This document shows, piece after piece, positions 13,601 through 24,735 of a DNA stretch of 64,000 bases. This DNA is from Leptoclinus maculatus. Lineage: Eukaryota > Chordata > Actinopteri > Perciformes > Stichaeidae. Within the stretch, counting starts at the first letter, position 1; each line of letters opens with the position of its first letter. The position numbers and the translations under genes are program-made. The notes below the pieces were generated by a model. It was not told the origin of the DNA. It searched no databases and saw nothing but the letters and a program-made list of their open reading frames with translations. The stretch covers positions 32,887,885 through 32,951,884 of the forward strand of contig JAVDOI010000001.1 in assembly GCA_032191485.1 (NCBI GenBank), in the 5' to 3' direction.

Positions 13601-14440
13601 TAAAATTACAAAATAAAAGCAGGGAACACTGAACATGAACCAAGGAACAAACAGAAGACCGAAATCTCTGACAGACTTCTGAGTTGTCTTTCAGACAACA
13701 CAGAATACATATCTTGGCTGTTTCAATGTCCCGTTTCCTTCCTCAGAGTAGCTCCTCCCACACTTTTGGTTTAGTTATTTAGCTTTAACATTGAACGTAA
13801 TCATAGCCAGAACCTCCCACTGGTCAGAGGTAATTCTACAGCTTTGTCGTGAACTTCTGTCTCCGATGCTCCGTTAATAAAACTGAACAAGAAATGTTTC
13901 TTCAACAGTAGCCCATGCAGAATAAAACACTTCTGTGCACGCAAGCTGTCCTTCCAAATGTGGATAGAACGTTTTTCTCACTGGACACAAAAGAGAAAAA
14001 AATAATTGTTTAACAGTAGGTCACTTTATACGCTGCAAGACAAAAGAGACCCCCTCCGTCCTGGGATGAAATAACGTGTTTTAAAACATAGCAGGCACTT
14101 CAGAGTAAAACTCCCGGGTCTTTGTGTTGTGGATTTCAACACAAGACATCTGTGACTTGACAGGTTTGGTGCTGAGGGTTGGACTATCGTTTATTCAACC
14201 TCCCTAAAATCCTCGGTGAATTCAGTAACAGATGAGTTCTGCTGATCAAGTGCTGAACGTAATTAGCATTTTCATGCACTGCAAGTTTGTATCATCAGAC
14301 AGTGTCGTCGCCTGCAGGTTGTCAAAAGCTTTGTATGTCGCACACTTAGATTAGTTGGAACATAAATAATGACATGGATGCGTTTGAGACTGGTGGAGTG
14401 AAGGTTTGCCGTATTTAACATCACAGGTTAATGACACATT
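10691..14440. other. Intergenic stretch without recognised gene
   Basis: No supported exons. The part at about 13290-13680 has a composition and wording that recall the end of a fish retroelement (for example GCTGATGAGACTAATCAGGG), but no boundaries, terminal repeats or coding remains could be fixed. Confidence 0.4.
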
Positions 14441-14577
14441 TATGGAAGCCCATTCCCGCCAGAAAAAAAAAAAAAGATCAAAAAAAAAAAATAAGAAATA
14501 AAAAATAGTAACTTTAAAAAAAAAAAAAGTAATTCACAAAAAAAAAAAAGAAATATAAAAATAAAAATCCACCCACA
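14441..14577 (+). mobile_element. Solo fragment of the fold-back element at 20763-21865
   Basis: It starts with TATGGAAGCCCATTC, then an A-run block with GATCA, AGTAAC and AATTCAC islands, and stops at ATCCACCCAC. This is the same order as the outer 130 bases of the left arm of the large palindrome. No second terminal repeat is seen, so it is a single-arm copy or a deleted one. Confidence 0.75.
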
Positions 14578-15901
14578 TTGGTATGGTAGATACGATTTTA
14601 TTTGATCAGATACATCAGCGTATATGTACATAAGAAATAGTCACCATCACAGAGCACTGACAAGTTTAGCTTTCAGAAGCTTTTTTGGTAATAAATAAAT
14701 AACTCTGTTTATTAAAACAAAAGTAAAAAAGGCTTTAGAAAAGAAATGCTCTTGAAAAAATGGTGTAAAATATATAAATGAACCAACAATTTATGAAATA
14801 ATTGAAGTATTAAAACACTATGAAATGTGATTTAATCCTTCATTCATAATAACTTGATTGAATATTTACTTTGTCATTTTATTTCACAATTCTCTCTTTC
14901 AAGAGTAAATCTTTATTTCTGTAAATGTCAATATCAGCCTAAAATCTTCAGCTTCACCCAGGCTCTAATCTTTTGAATTTATCTTATTTCCTCTCGCCAA
15001 AAACACAATGGGATAAACTTCAGCCATGACCATGATAAGTACAAGCACACATCAAAAAATGTATTGAAGACCTCCAAAAAAAAAAACTTGACTACATGTG
15101 ACAGACGTTTCCTGATGACTGAGCAATTCCTTGTTACTTATCAGCCGACATACAAACTGATACCGATGAATCTGGGATAATCTTAAATCGGCCAAAATGG
15201 ATCAACAACAAAAATGCATCAGTCGAAATCTGATAGTCTCTAACAATTCCAATTGTCTTTTGTATGTTTGTACATTTCGGTAGTATGGTGATCTGAAAGT
15301 AGTCAGTAGGTATCCTTTTGTTTCCTCAAGTGCCGTCACTTGACGTGGTTTTAACGTGGAAGAAGTAAAAAGAGCTGATTTCTGGTTGTGCAGCATCAAT
15401 TTTGATCCTGACAATGTTGTAGCGGTGCAATGCTAAACACGTGCAACGAAAATAAAACGAACTGTGACGGCGATAGCATGTAGCCCAGAGTCACAGCTCA
15501 CTTAGTCTCGCTCCACATCTCTGGAGAAAGGTCGGCACCCATTATCATTCTGCTTTAGGGGAAAAAACGCTCCGTCTTGTTTGTATTTCACCAATCACAA
15601 TCATCTTGGGCGGCACGTAGCCCAGGATGCAGCGACGATGCCCTTACAAAAGATAGGAACTTGTTCTGGTGGAACATTTGCACATGGGGAGGAAAGCAAT
15701 GTCAATACAATGGTTAATTCACCACAAAAGAAAACACAAAAATGTGTGAAATGGTTTTTACTGAGATAACATACAAACTTTGATTATCGGTGCCCTAGAG
15801 GTGAAGCCTGCTTATAACTCAGCTCTGGAGGAGCTCACTGGAGACAGATTATTTGCTGGCTGCATCTGGCTGCTGCAGAAACTTAGCTCACTCAACTGCA
15901 A
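14578..15901. other. Sequence downstream of cmtr2 (3' UTR plus intergenic)
   Basis: The minus-strand cmtr2 stop codon is at 15904-15902, so its 3' UTR must lie here. A minus-strand AATAAA exists at 14602-14597, but that is far away and I cannot say which poly(A) site is used. No other exon was recognised. Confidence 0.4.
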
Positions 15902-18858
15902 CTATGATTGCATGAGCGAATGCAGCTGCTGCTGGATGATTTCAGAGTTCATGGTCCGCAGAAACTCAGTCAGTCCCCCTGTGAGCAGCTCCTCCATGGG
16001 AACAAACTGCAACACCTGACTGTGACTCCCAGACGGCAGATTTCTACCCGAGTCCTCCTCTCCTCTTAACAGCTGACCCATGCGCTGATGGACGTCAGTA
16101 AGAACAGGGAGCAGTCGTGCAGCAGCTTTGGGGCAGAAACCCGCACACACAAGCACCGTCCCAACTATGCCAGGTGGGGGCGGACACCTGAACGTGACTG
16201 AGCGAAAACACGCATGCAGGCAGAGCACAACAGCTGCGGTGACACGGGTAAAAGCAGAAAACACAGGCAGCAGCAGGGCATCCCCAGAGTTTAGTGTCTG
16301 CAGGGAGAACACAACACAACCCAAGAGCTGCTGCTGGTACAGCGGATCCCCGTCGTGCAGCGGGATGCAGCCCCTTGGAGGAGCTGAAGGCTCCGCAGAA
16401 AATGTTAAGACTAAATCCCCCAGTTGGCCTTCACAGGCATCCCACACGGAGCAGCTGCCAAACACCAAACACCGTCTCTGCTTTCTGTTCCCATCAATGT
16501 CAGCTGTGAAGACGCAAAGGCCTGCAACGTCGGACAAGATGGAGGCCGCGCAGACCGCGTGGCAAGAGTCACAGGGAGGTGCGCGAGTCCAGTCTACTGC
16601 TGCGTCCATCAGGGCTTCGTTCAAGTGGTTCAACAACCCTCCGTCACAGAACGCAGAGTTTCTGATAGCAGGCAGCGCAGCTCCGACGATAACGTACCAC
16701 GAATCCACATGACACCCGGACAGGGGTCCTTCCAGCACGCAGCCCGTCCCCAAGGCCTCAGCGCAGTGTCTCTGTATCCAGGGGGCATGGCAACCCCTCT
16801 CGATGCGCTCCCTCCAGCTCAGGGTCTGCAATTCCCTCCGCTCATTGAAGGAGCCTGTTTGCTTCTTCTGTCCCAGAGGTCGGCCCGCTGAGACGCTGCA
16901 GCAGGCGGGACTCACCGTGTTACGAGAGAGCCATCGACTCCGTTGAAGGAAGCTCACCTACACACACAGAGACACTTGATCATGTTGGATTTTAGACTTT
17001 TTGAAAGCTTTTATTGCTTTGAACCGCACTGTCCAGTTGCTAAAACATTAAACCTCTGTTACTGTATGAACCAAGCAATTGATATCTAAAATGAACCACT
17101 TAGTTTTTAATCAGAGGTTTTCCATCTTCTGCAGAGCTGAACATGGGAACAGATGGAAGGCTCTACATTTAACACAAACTGGTGTACCTGCAAAGGACGG
17201 CTACTTTTGTTTTTTTGGGTCTGGGTTTAGTTGTTAAATCTGTTCAGGTCAGGTACACATTTTAAAACCCATGAAGACTCTACACTGCTCTGCAGTTGTT
17301 CTGGCCACATTTCTCACTGGGAAAATACATGTAGAAGGACTTCAAATTCAACTGAATTGAAGACTTTAAATTGACCCTAGAACCCCCCACATTCACGATT
17401 CACAAAAGAAATCCCTTAAAAATGTAAAGAATAAAGTCAAACATCTATAATTCCATGGCAAACTCCATCTGCTGATGAAGACGGTGTTATTATGATCGAA
17501 GGCTCTGGAACCTCTACCAATCGTACCTTTGTTTAAATCATTTCTAACTGCTGTTTCAAAGGTGAAGCATGAACCTCCAGACAGACTGGTCTCTACAGAC
17601 ATCCTACCTGGAAGCGCTGAAGGTATTCCTGAGCCGTACAGTCCCTGATGTAGTCGAGACGCTGCCTCTGCTCGTTGCTCATTCCTTCAAACAGTCGCAG
17701 GTTCTCTGTGATCGTCTCCACCTGCAGCGCGTGGAAGTACGAGCACACTTCCTCATGCTGCTTCAGAAACGACTCCGGGACAAGCGAGTTTGGGAAAAGC
17801 GCCTCTCGGTCGGCCAGATGTGGTCCGTAGTTGCGAATCAGTTTGGAGAGCAGGGGCCTCACGGCTTCCTTGCCTTCATAGTTCAGACACACGACGTAAA
17901 CCTCAGAGTTGCCCGACTTGCTGGTGGCGGGTTTGAAGACGTTGACGGAGTGGAAACAGCAGGTCAGCAGGTAGAGTAAGCAGACGGAGGAGTGTTCATA
18001 CAGGGTGAACATCTTCAGCACAAAGGAGCCGCCGGGGCTCAGGAGCAGCAGTGCGGCCGTGACTTCGCAGTAAAGCAGCGACGCCACCAGCGCCTCCTGC
18101 TCGTCGGGCTTCTCCTGACAGTCAACGCTACCGTCTGCCGTCACCATGTCAACTCTGCGCATGTTAGCCACAAACGCCTGCAGCTCCAGCAAATGGTTCT
18201 GGATCATGACGTTGCCGGTGTTATCTGATCCAAAGAACCACCAGGGCAGCGTGTTGGCGATCAACCGGTCGTCTGCGATCGTCGCGCCGCCGCCATTAGC
18301 CTCGTGGTACGGGTTGAGAGTGTTGGCGGCCCAGCTCCAGTCACAGTAGCGTGTGGACTCGCTGGTTTTGAGGTAGTGGTTCAGGGCGGTTATGAAAGCC
18401 CCTGGAGCTTCACACAGGTGGACCGTGTTCAGCTCCCCATTTTGAAGAGCCTCCTCTGGAAGAAGGTTGAAGGTTCCCAGGATCTCAGAGAACTTGCACC
18501 AGGCCTGAGTGCAGATCTCCGCGTTGGACGCAGAACGCACGGCGGCGATCACCTTCCCGGCCCGATTGGTGGAGTTGGTGTGCTGATGCCAGACCTCGAC
18601 ATTCTTATCACTGAGCTGGTTCTTGACCTCGTTCAGCGACGCCTTCAGGACCTGCAGCCCGCGGTGCTCCTCCGCAGAGTGGCTCAGAGCGGCGTTTGGG
18701 TCGGGGATGCACCACTCCTCGTCTGAAGGTTTCACATATGTTCTGATTTTACTAAAAATACCTTGAATCTCGGTCAGCGTTTCAGGCTCAAACGCCACCG
18801 TGTTGTTGAAATGCTGCAGCTTGCAGACTTTCCTCCTGGTCCCACTGCCCGAGCTCAT
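15902..18858 (-). CDS. cmtr2: Cap-specific mRNA 2'-O-methyltransferase 2 (two coding exons)
   Basis: CMTR2 methylates the 2'-O-ribose of the second transcribed nucleotide of capped mRNA (cap-2). Coding exon 1 is 18858-17608 (417 codons) and coding exon 2 is 16957-15902 (351 codons plus TAG). They join in phase 0 across a CAG/GTAGG donor and a GTGTAG acceptor, giving 768 residues, against 770 as I recall for human. The Adrift-type methyltransferase fold shows the SAM-binding CEAPGAF at about 149-155. The expected catalytic Lys-Asp-Lys set is seen at K122 (CTQAWCKF), D242 (TADGS) and K282 (SFVLKMF). The C-terminal half keeps the inactive second methyltransferase-like region, with LLHDGDPLYQ-like and QVLQFVPMEELL segments. 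The frame opens three codons earlier with GTG, but an acceptor (TTTAACAG) lies exactly there, so ATG at 18858 is the start. The plus-strand frames over it are shadows. Confidence 0.95.
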
Positions 18859-18867
18859 CCTCCACAC

Positions 18868-20596
18868 CTGTTAAAAGCAGGACAAGAGGAGTTCCAAATG
18901 ATTAAAACCTGCGTTATCCACTTTTATGTTTCAATGTAAACCACCAGACTGTTCAGGGTTTATGTGACTTGCTTACATGGCAAAGGCAGTCAATCTTAAG
19001 AACAGCCAACAGAACATTTCACAGTGAATTATACATTACAGAGGCCCGGCTCTGCAACCCTTCATTCTTCTCGACATGCATGAGTGGTGTTGAATTACTT
19101 ATGTCGACTCATTATGATGTGGCGCCCTCAGGCAACCGGGCAGATTGTAAATTCAAGAGGTTTTCTACAACACACGGTCTCCTCTAATACATCGTATCAA
19201 CACATGAATACTACAAAAAGGAAGTTAGATTAAAGGTGGTGTTGTTGTACTGTGGAAGCCACGTATTCAGCTTGGTTGCAGTTTATCCTTGAGACAACCC
19301 AGTGAGTTTTTAAATAATTTATCTTAATAAGTAGGAGAAGTTTCTCAACCCTTGGAGGGACACTTAATTCCTTCAGTTTTGGGGGAGAAATTTGGAGATA
19401 CGTGGTTCTACGAGACGGTTTAGTCGTGTTTGTTTACCAGAATATGACTGAAACAGGACAGTCTGTGATGGTGAGACTGTTTACTAAACCATCACGGTGT
19501 CCTGAAACCTTTATTTATAACAATTCATGTAAATATTGAGCAATTTCTAATTCATTACGTAAAAAATAATTTACAAATCAGAATCAAATTAACCCCGGAG
19601 CTAATCCTCGGCTCATGTGCACATGATTTAGAGGACAACACGGGCCACTTCCGGATCAATTCTTGATTAGTCTGCAGTGAGGCAGTGATGTATGGCAATA
19701 TGTGGCACATGGAGCACATTCATCAATTATTCCTCATCAATCATATTGTTAAGCACCACTTGTATTAAAGTCGTCTGCTTCCTGCTGTGTTCCTTTAGCT
19801 GCCGTTTACATAAACTAGCAAGAAGAACAGCCTGATGTGACAGTTTAAGCATAAAAGAGATTTAGGAAGGTGATAAAGAGACTTGAGATAAGTTGAGCTG
19901 AGTGATAATTAAGTAGGTCTTAATTAGGTCTGACTTTATCATCTCAGATGTGACTGTAGAGAATCTAAAAATAAAAACCACATACTTACCAATGAATACT
20001 AGCTGAGCATTAGTTGCAGGCTTACCAGCTAGTGTGAAATTATTGAGTTAAACTATGTACCAAAAAAATTCAGAAATGTAAATAATCCATTTATGGTTTT
20101 AAGTAATTTGCCAAATACTTATGGCAGTTTATCCGTATAGTCTAATCAGCTAATATAAAAACATTATCGACATATTAATCAAAAAAGACAACTCTTGCGA
20201 ACAATAGGATGCTTGAAATGAAACATTCTCGCAACAATAGTAACTGGACTGCTTTACATTTCCTACTGAGCACAATATGAATCTATGTCCACATTCAAAA
20301 CCTCTCGCTGCTCACTGACTCAGAAACCGAGTTAATGATGTGTGGTATTCACTGATGAAACTAGGCTGCATGTGTTGTGGTGTCGGGACAGTGAAAAGAC
20401 ACAGAAGTTTAAGCTGAATAGGTCGCTTCCTTCAGGCGCAGTGCGCATGGCCGAGTTGTGTCTCCTAAAGTCCGCCATGAGTGACCTTTTCTGTCACTCT
20501 TTGCTTCCTAAAGTCTCTCAGAGGTAAACGTCTGAGGTCTGAGGCGCTGTCTGTCGATAAGAGAGACACGAGGACCCTGAAAACAACTGAACACAA
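18868..20596 (-). other. Inferred cmtr2 5' UTR intron
   Basis: Bounded by the inferred donor at 20602 and the acceptor at 18869-18868. It is AT-rich with no recognised repeats or coding exons. Confidence 0.45.
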
Positions 20597-20602
20597 ACTC
20601 AC

Positions 20603-20700
20603 CGGACTGTGGCTGCTGTCAAGGAAGGGAACCACGCATTCACGTGACTCAGGACAACACTGCGCATGCGCAACGTTGAGAAGGCGTGGCCTCTCTTAAA
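20603..20700 (-). other. cmtr2: Probable non-coding first exon of cmtr2
   Basis: A consensus donor GTGAGT reads on the minus strand at 20602-20597, and the coding exon begins right after an acceptor at 18868. The two would bound a 1.7-kb intron in the 5' UTR. The upstream end of this exon is not visible, and the right limit given is a guess set by the promoter motif. Confidence 0.55.
20661..20672. promoter_or_regulatory. Perfect NRF1-type site TGCGCATGCGCA in cmtr2 promoter
   Basis: The 12-base palindrome matches the known NRF1 consensus, a common activator site close to start sites of vertebrate housekeeping genes. It lies about 60 bases upstream of the inferred cmtr2 exon-1 donor, in a locally GC-rich patch. 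A second, half-matching TGCGCATG is at 20442-20449. Binding is inferred from motif only. Confidence 0.65.
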
Positions 20701-20762
20701 GGAATATGTCACATTTTTTATTTGGTAAAAAAACAAATGGCATCAAAATAACAGTGCGAAAG

Positions 20763-21865
20763 TATGGAAGCCCATTCCTGTCAGCAAAAAAAAAAATAAG
20801 ATCACAAAAAAAAAAAAATGAAAAAATAAGATCACAAAAAAAAAATAGTAACTTAAAAAAAAAAAAAGAAAATGTAATTCACAAAAAAATAAAATAAAAT
20901 CCACCCACAAAATAAATAATAATAATTCTAATAATTTTTTTTTTTTTTAATTTTACTTTTTTTCCACCAGCAAAAAAAAAAAAAAAAAACTTTTGGTGCA
21001 TCCATCTGTAACCATAACACTGACCAGATTTTTCCAGTTGCTATAGAAAGTCGAAATTATGAGATACTTTAACACAACAGTCATAGAAGCAGCTACGACA
21101 TATGAATGGATTGTGAGTACATTGAAGACTTCTTTAAAACGCGGCTTTACAACACATGAAATACAGATGATGTTTCACATGGATTGTAATGAGCAAACGC
21201 ACCCTTGAAGCTCTGGAGTATAAAGAATGAAACCAATGTGGCTGAGGTGGCGACCAATAAACTAAAAAATAAGATCACCAAAAAAAAAAATGATTAATTC
21301 ACAAAAAATAAAAAAATTAATTCACAAAAAAAAAAATTATAATAATTAATTTTTTTTACTTTTTCTCTGTCAGCAAAAAAAAAAAAAAAAAAAGATGTTT
21401 CCAGTTGCTGTTTATTGGTCGCCACCTCAGCCACATTGGTTTCATTCTTTATACTCCAGAGCTGCTTCTTGCTTACTCCAGAGCTTCAAGGGTGCGTTTG
21501 CTCAGTACAATCCATGTGAAACATCATCTGTATTTCATGTGTTGTAAAGCCGCGTTTTAAAGAAGTCTTCAATGTACTCACAATCCATTCATATGTCATA
21601 GCTGCTTCTATGACTGTTGTGTTAAAGTATCTCATAATTTCGACTTTCTATAGCAACTAGAAAAATTTGGTCAGTGTTATGGTTACAGATGGATGCACCA
21701 AAAGTTTTTTTTTTTTTTTTGCTGGTGGAAAAAAAGTAAAATAAAAAAAAAAAAAATATTATTAGAATTATTATTTATTATTATTTATTTTGTGGGTGGA
21801 TTTTTTTTTATTTTTTTTTTTTGTGATCTTTTTTTTTTTTTTGCTGGCGGAAATGGGCTTCCATA
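20763..21865. mobile_element. 1.1-kb palindromic fold-back transposable element
   Basis: The left part (20763 to about 21265) reappears as its reverse complement in the right part (about 21412-21865). The shared order is TATGGAAGCCCATT, A-rich islands, the ACCATAACACTGACCAG block, the CTATAGAAAGTCGAAATTAT block, AACGCGGCTTTACAACACAT, then GTATAAAGAATGAAACC and GGTGGCGACCAATAAAC. The centre near 21310 is A/T-run sequence. The right arm has a short extra duplication around TTGCTTACTCCAGAGCTTC. The direct repeat CGAAAG flanks both ends (20757-20762 and 21866-21871) and is the likely target duplication. No transposase frame is present, so it would need help in trans. The superfamily is not assigned. 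Confidence 0.9.
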
Positions 21866-21871
21866 CGAAAG

Positions 21872-24299
21872 AGAGGGCAAAAATATTAGCGTCAAAATTT
21901 ACAAAAAAAATACTTATAATGTAGAATGGCATATTGAAATTACAGGGGAATATATATAATATCATATAGTTGTAATTATTGACACACTAATGTGTTCATC
22001 ACTTTCTTGATACAACTGTTAAAGGTGGAGTTCATTTTATTTGCTTTATTTTCTGCTGGGTAGCATGTGAATTTCCCCCGATGGATCAATACATGTGTGT
22101 CTTAATTTATAATATTAAATCATAATTTATTTGTTGATGGTAATTTGTATTATTAATATCAATCTGCAAAGCAACTAAAGTTATCAAATAATGCAGTGGG
22201 GTACTATATATACAGGACAATATTTGCATCTGAATTGTAGTGGAGTAGAAGTATAAAGTAGCAGAAGATGGAAATGATCAAATAAAGTACCTCAAAATTG
22301 TACTTTATTGCATTACTTGAATTAATATACTTAGTTACTCACCAATATTTCATTTTCCAAGATAGAGGCTGTAGTTTTGATATGCTCTGTAGGGATGACA
22401 AAAATAATACCATAAGGTATCCCTTTATTTTATAAAAAATTGAGTTCTATATTTTTTAGAAGGACCTGGCTGCAGACAAGATAGCAGACGTCGAACCTGA
22501 TCTTGTGGCAGCCAGCTTCTCTAGGATGTTTATAGGGATGAAGATGTTTGGCTGGTTGAGAAGGAATTAGTTTGAAAATAAAATGTTATCTTGTATACAG
22601 AAATACATATAAGGAAAACATTATTTGCAGAGATCGTAAGAAGATTAAATAACAGAGCTAATAGGGTGTGAGAATTTGAACAGGACATTTTAATATATAT
22701 TGTATTGCAATTCAATTCTTCCATCATTTCCAGTCAGAAATAAATCCTTCTGCTATCAGGTAGCACAAAGCTGCAACAATGAACAAATGAAGCTAGTTAT
22801 CTCATGAAATCTTACACTGAATGTTAATTCATCCCCAGAATATTTTCCTTTGGTGCTTTTATCCACTGTTTTGAGTTTTTTTTGTTGATTCATTAGCTTA
22901 GATTATTACTCTGTAGACTTGATCCTGATTCAACACATACATGACTTATCGCTTCATTATTCTAATAATATGGCTATTTGGGATTTTTCTGACAAATGAC
23001 AATAAGAGAATGACTAAATATAAAGGTTGGCGTTGAACTATTCGAACTTTCATTTCATGGGTGAATTTGAGTCTCTGACTGATCCTCTACTCTACTGGAT
23101 TTGCTTGTGTGTGCATCTTTCCATCCAGATTATCCCCAGTGAACTGATCTGTGTCATCATGTTATATAATTATTAGACCTCTCTGCAGTGTGACCTGATG
23201 GAAACTTGGTTTAACGCCATGTTTGAATGGGCTTTACAAACTGTTTGTGTCACTGCAGTCACTTTCCTCCACATCCAATATACTTCACATATATCACCTA
23301 TGCTGCTCAGAATAATTCAGACTTTAATAAGAAATATGTGGCTAAGTAAAAACAGGACACTCACAGAAGGAGTCTCATACATAAATAATGGACCTTTGGG
23401 ATATCCATGTGCAGTTAGGATTTCAAAAAATGGTGGGTTTAAACATTTTGGCGGCCAATTTATTGCTTAAAAAAATGACACCTCTTGTAATATTAATGTG
23501 TGTTTTGTGAAGATATCCTTCTATTTATATCTTAATGTTCCTACATTTGAAGAGGTTTGGGGAAAAAGAAATAGCTTCTTTTGGAAATGCACAATCAAAA
23601 CTTTTGTTTGTATACTAACTGCAAAACAGGATTGAAATAATCTATTTAGTACTTTTCTGCAGCTCTATCAACGGGGGCTGACCTTAATATTTGTTTGGAA
23701 AGGTACGCAGAGCCATGTAAAAAAAAAAGAAGAAACAAATATGCCCTCAGGGACAAAGAAAGCTCTAAATTTACAGTATTCAAATCAAATGCAACAGCGT
23801 ATACTGTATATCACAATTGATATTAAAGAGATTGGGGGTTTTAAAGGTTGTGTGTGACTATGAAAATAATTAAATGTGCTCTGCAAATGGGAAGAGAGGC
23901 CGACAGCATCCATACTCAATGTGGTATATTATTCCTAAAGGGCAGCCACTTCCAGTCAGTTCCCTCCAGCATTCAGTTCACTCAGGTCTCAACTAACAAA
24001 CTAACTGTGTGACTCGGCCATGACGCTGCACTTTGAGTGTCCTCCTGAACAACCAGCTGCAAAACCGTAAGTTAAATAACTAACTCAGCCATTTATCTTC
24101 ACTTTAGATGGTATGCTGTTGCATTTTGCATATCGTAGATTTGGAAACCTCTTCTTCCTATTTTTTGATTGTTATGGATGTGACTCAACTTCCAAACACC
24201 TGTGTTTCCCTGGATTGGTTGTTTCCTCTCTGTTGATAGCTTTCCAAAGCTCAAACACCACCAAAGATATGAATTCAACACTCAACACGGAACCATAAT
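21872..24299. other. Intergenic stretch without recognised gene
   Basis: AT-rich DNA with no exon, tRNA or structured repeat I can support on either strand. Confidence 0.5.
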
Positions 24300-24735
24300 C
24301 CATGAAATTGTGCACAGACAGTCATGGTTCCCATGTATCCTACTGACTTCAGTGATCCCCAAGTGCAACCACGAGGTTGACAATTTTGTTTGTTATTGAA
24401 ATACCCTAAGAACTATTGGATGGATTGCCATAAAATGCTGTACAAACCTGTATGGTTCCCAGAGGATACATTGTAACATCTTTGATCAGCTGGCCTTTTA
24501 TGTAATTTGTCCAAAAATTTGATTAAGACCAAATATCTGCATAACTAATGACATTCACATCAGACTGAACTGTACTTTGTGTTTAGTGGCGATGAGCAAA
24601 TGTTAGCATGCTAACATATAAAACAGCATGCTAACTGCTTAACATCAGCATGTTAGCATTGTCATTGTGATGTTAGCATTTAGCTCAAAGCATTCCTGTG
24701 ACTAAATACAGCCTTGGAGAGCTGATAGCGTGGCT
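24300..24735 (+). repeat. Dispersed teleost repeat with TTAGCATGCTAAC blocks
   Basis: The word order is AACTATTGGATGGATTGCC, GGTTCCCAGAGGATAC, GAACTGTACTTTGTGTTTAG, then repeated GTTAGCATGCTAAC palindromes. I recognise it as a common fish interspersed repeat. It matches the copies at 26885-27345 and 40735-40945 within this window. Confidence 0.65.

Noticed and set aside
13290..13680. Retroelement end
   Set aside because: Wording resembles fish retroelements, but no terminal repeat, poly(A) tail, target duplication or coding remains could be shown.
16128..16891. Plus-strand open frames opposite cmtr2 exon 2
   Set aside because: Shadows of GC-rich coding sequence on the minus strand; no family match, and the minus-strand protein matches CMTR2 throughout.
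17569..18726. Plus-strand open frames opposite cmtr2 exon 1
   Set aside because: Same reason: antisense shadows of the methyltransferase exon.
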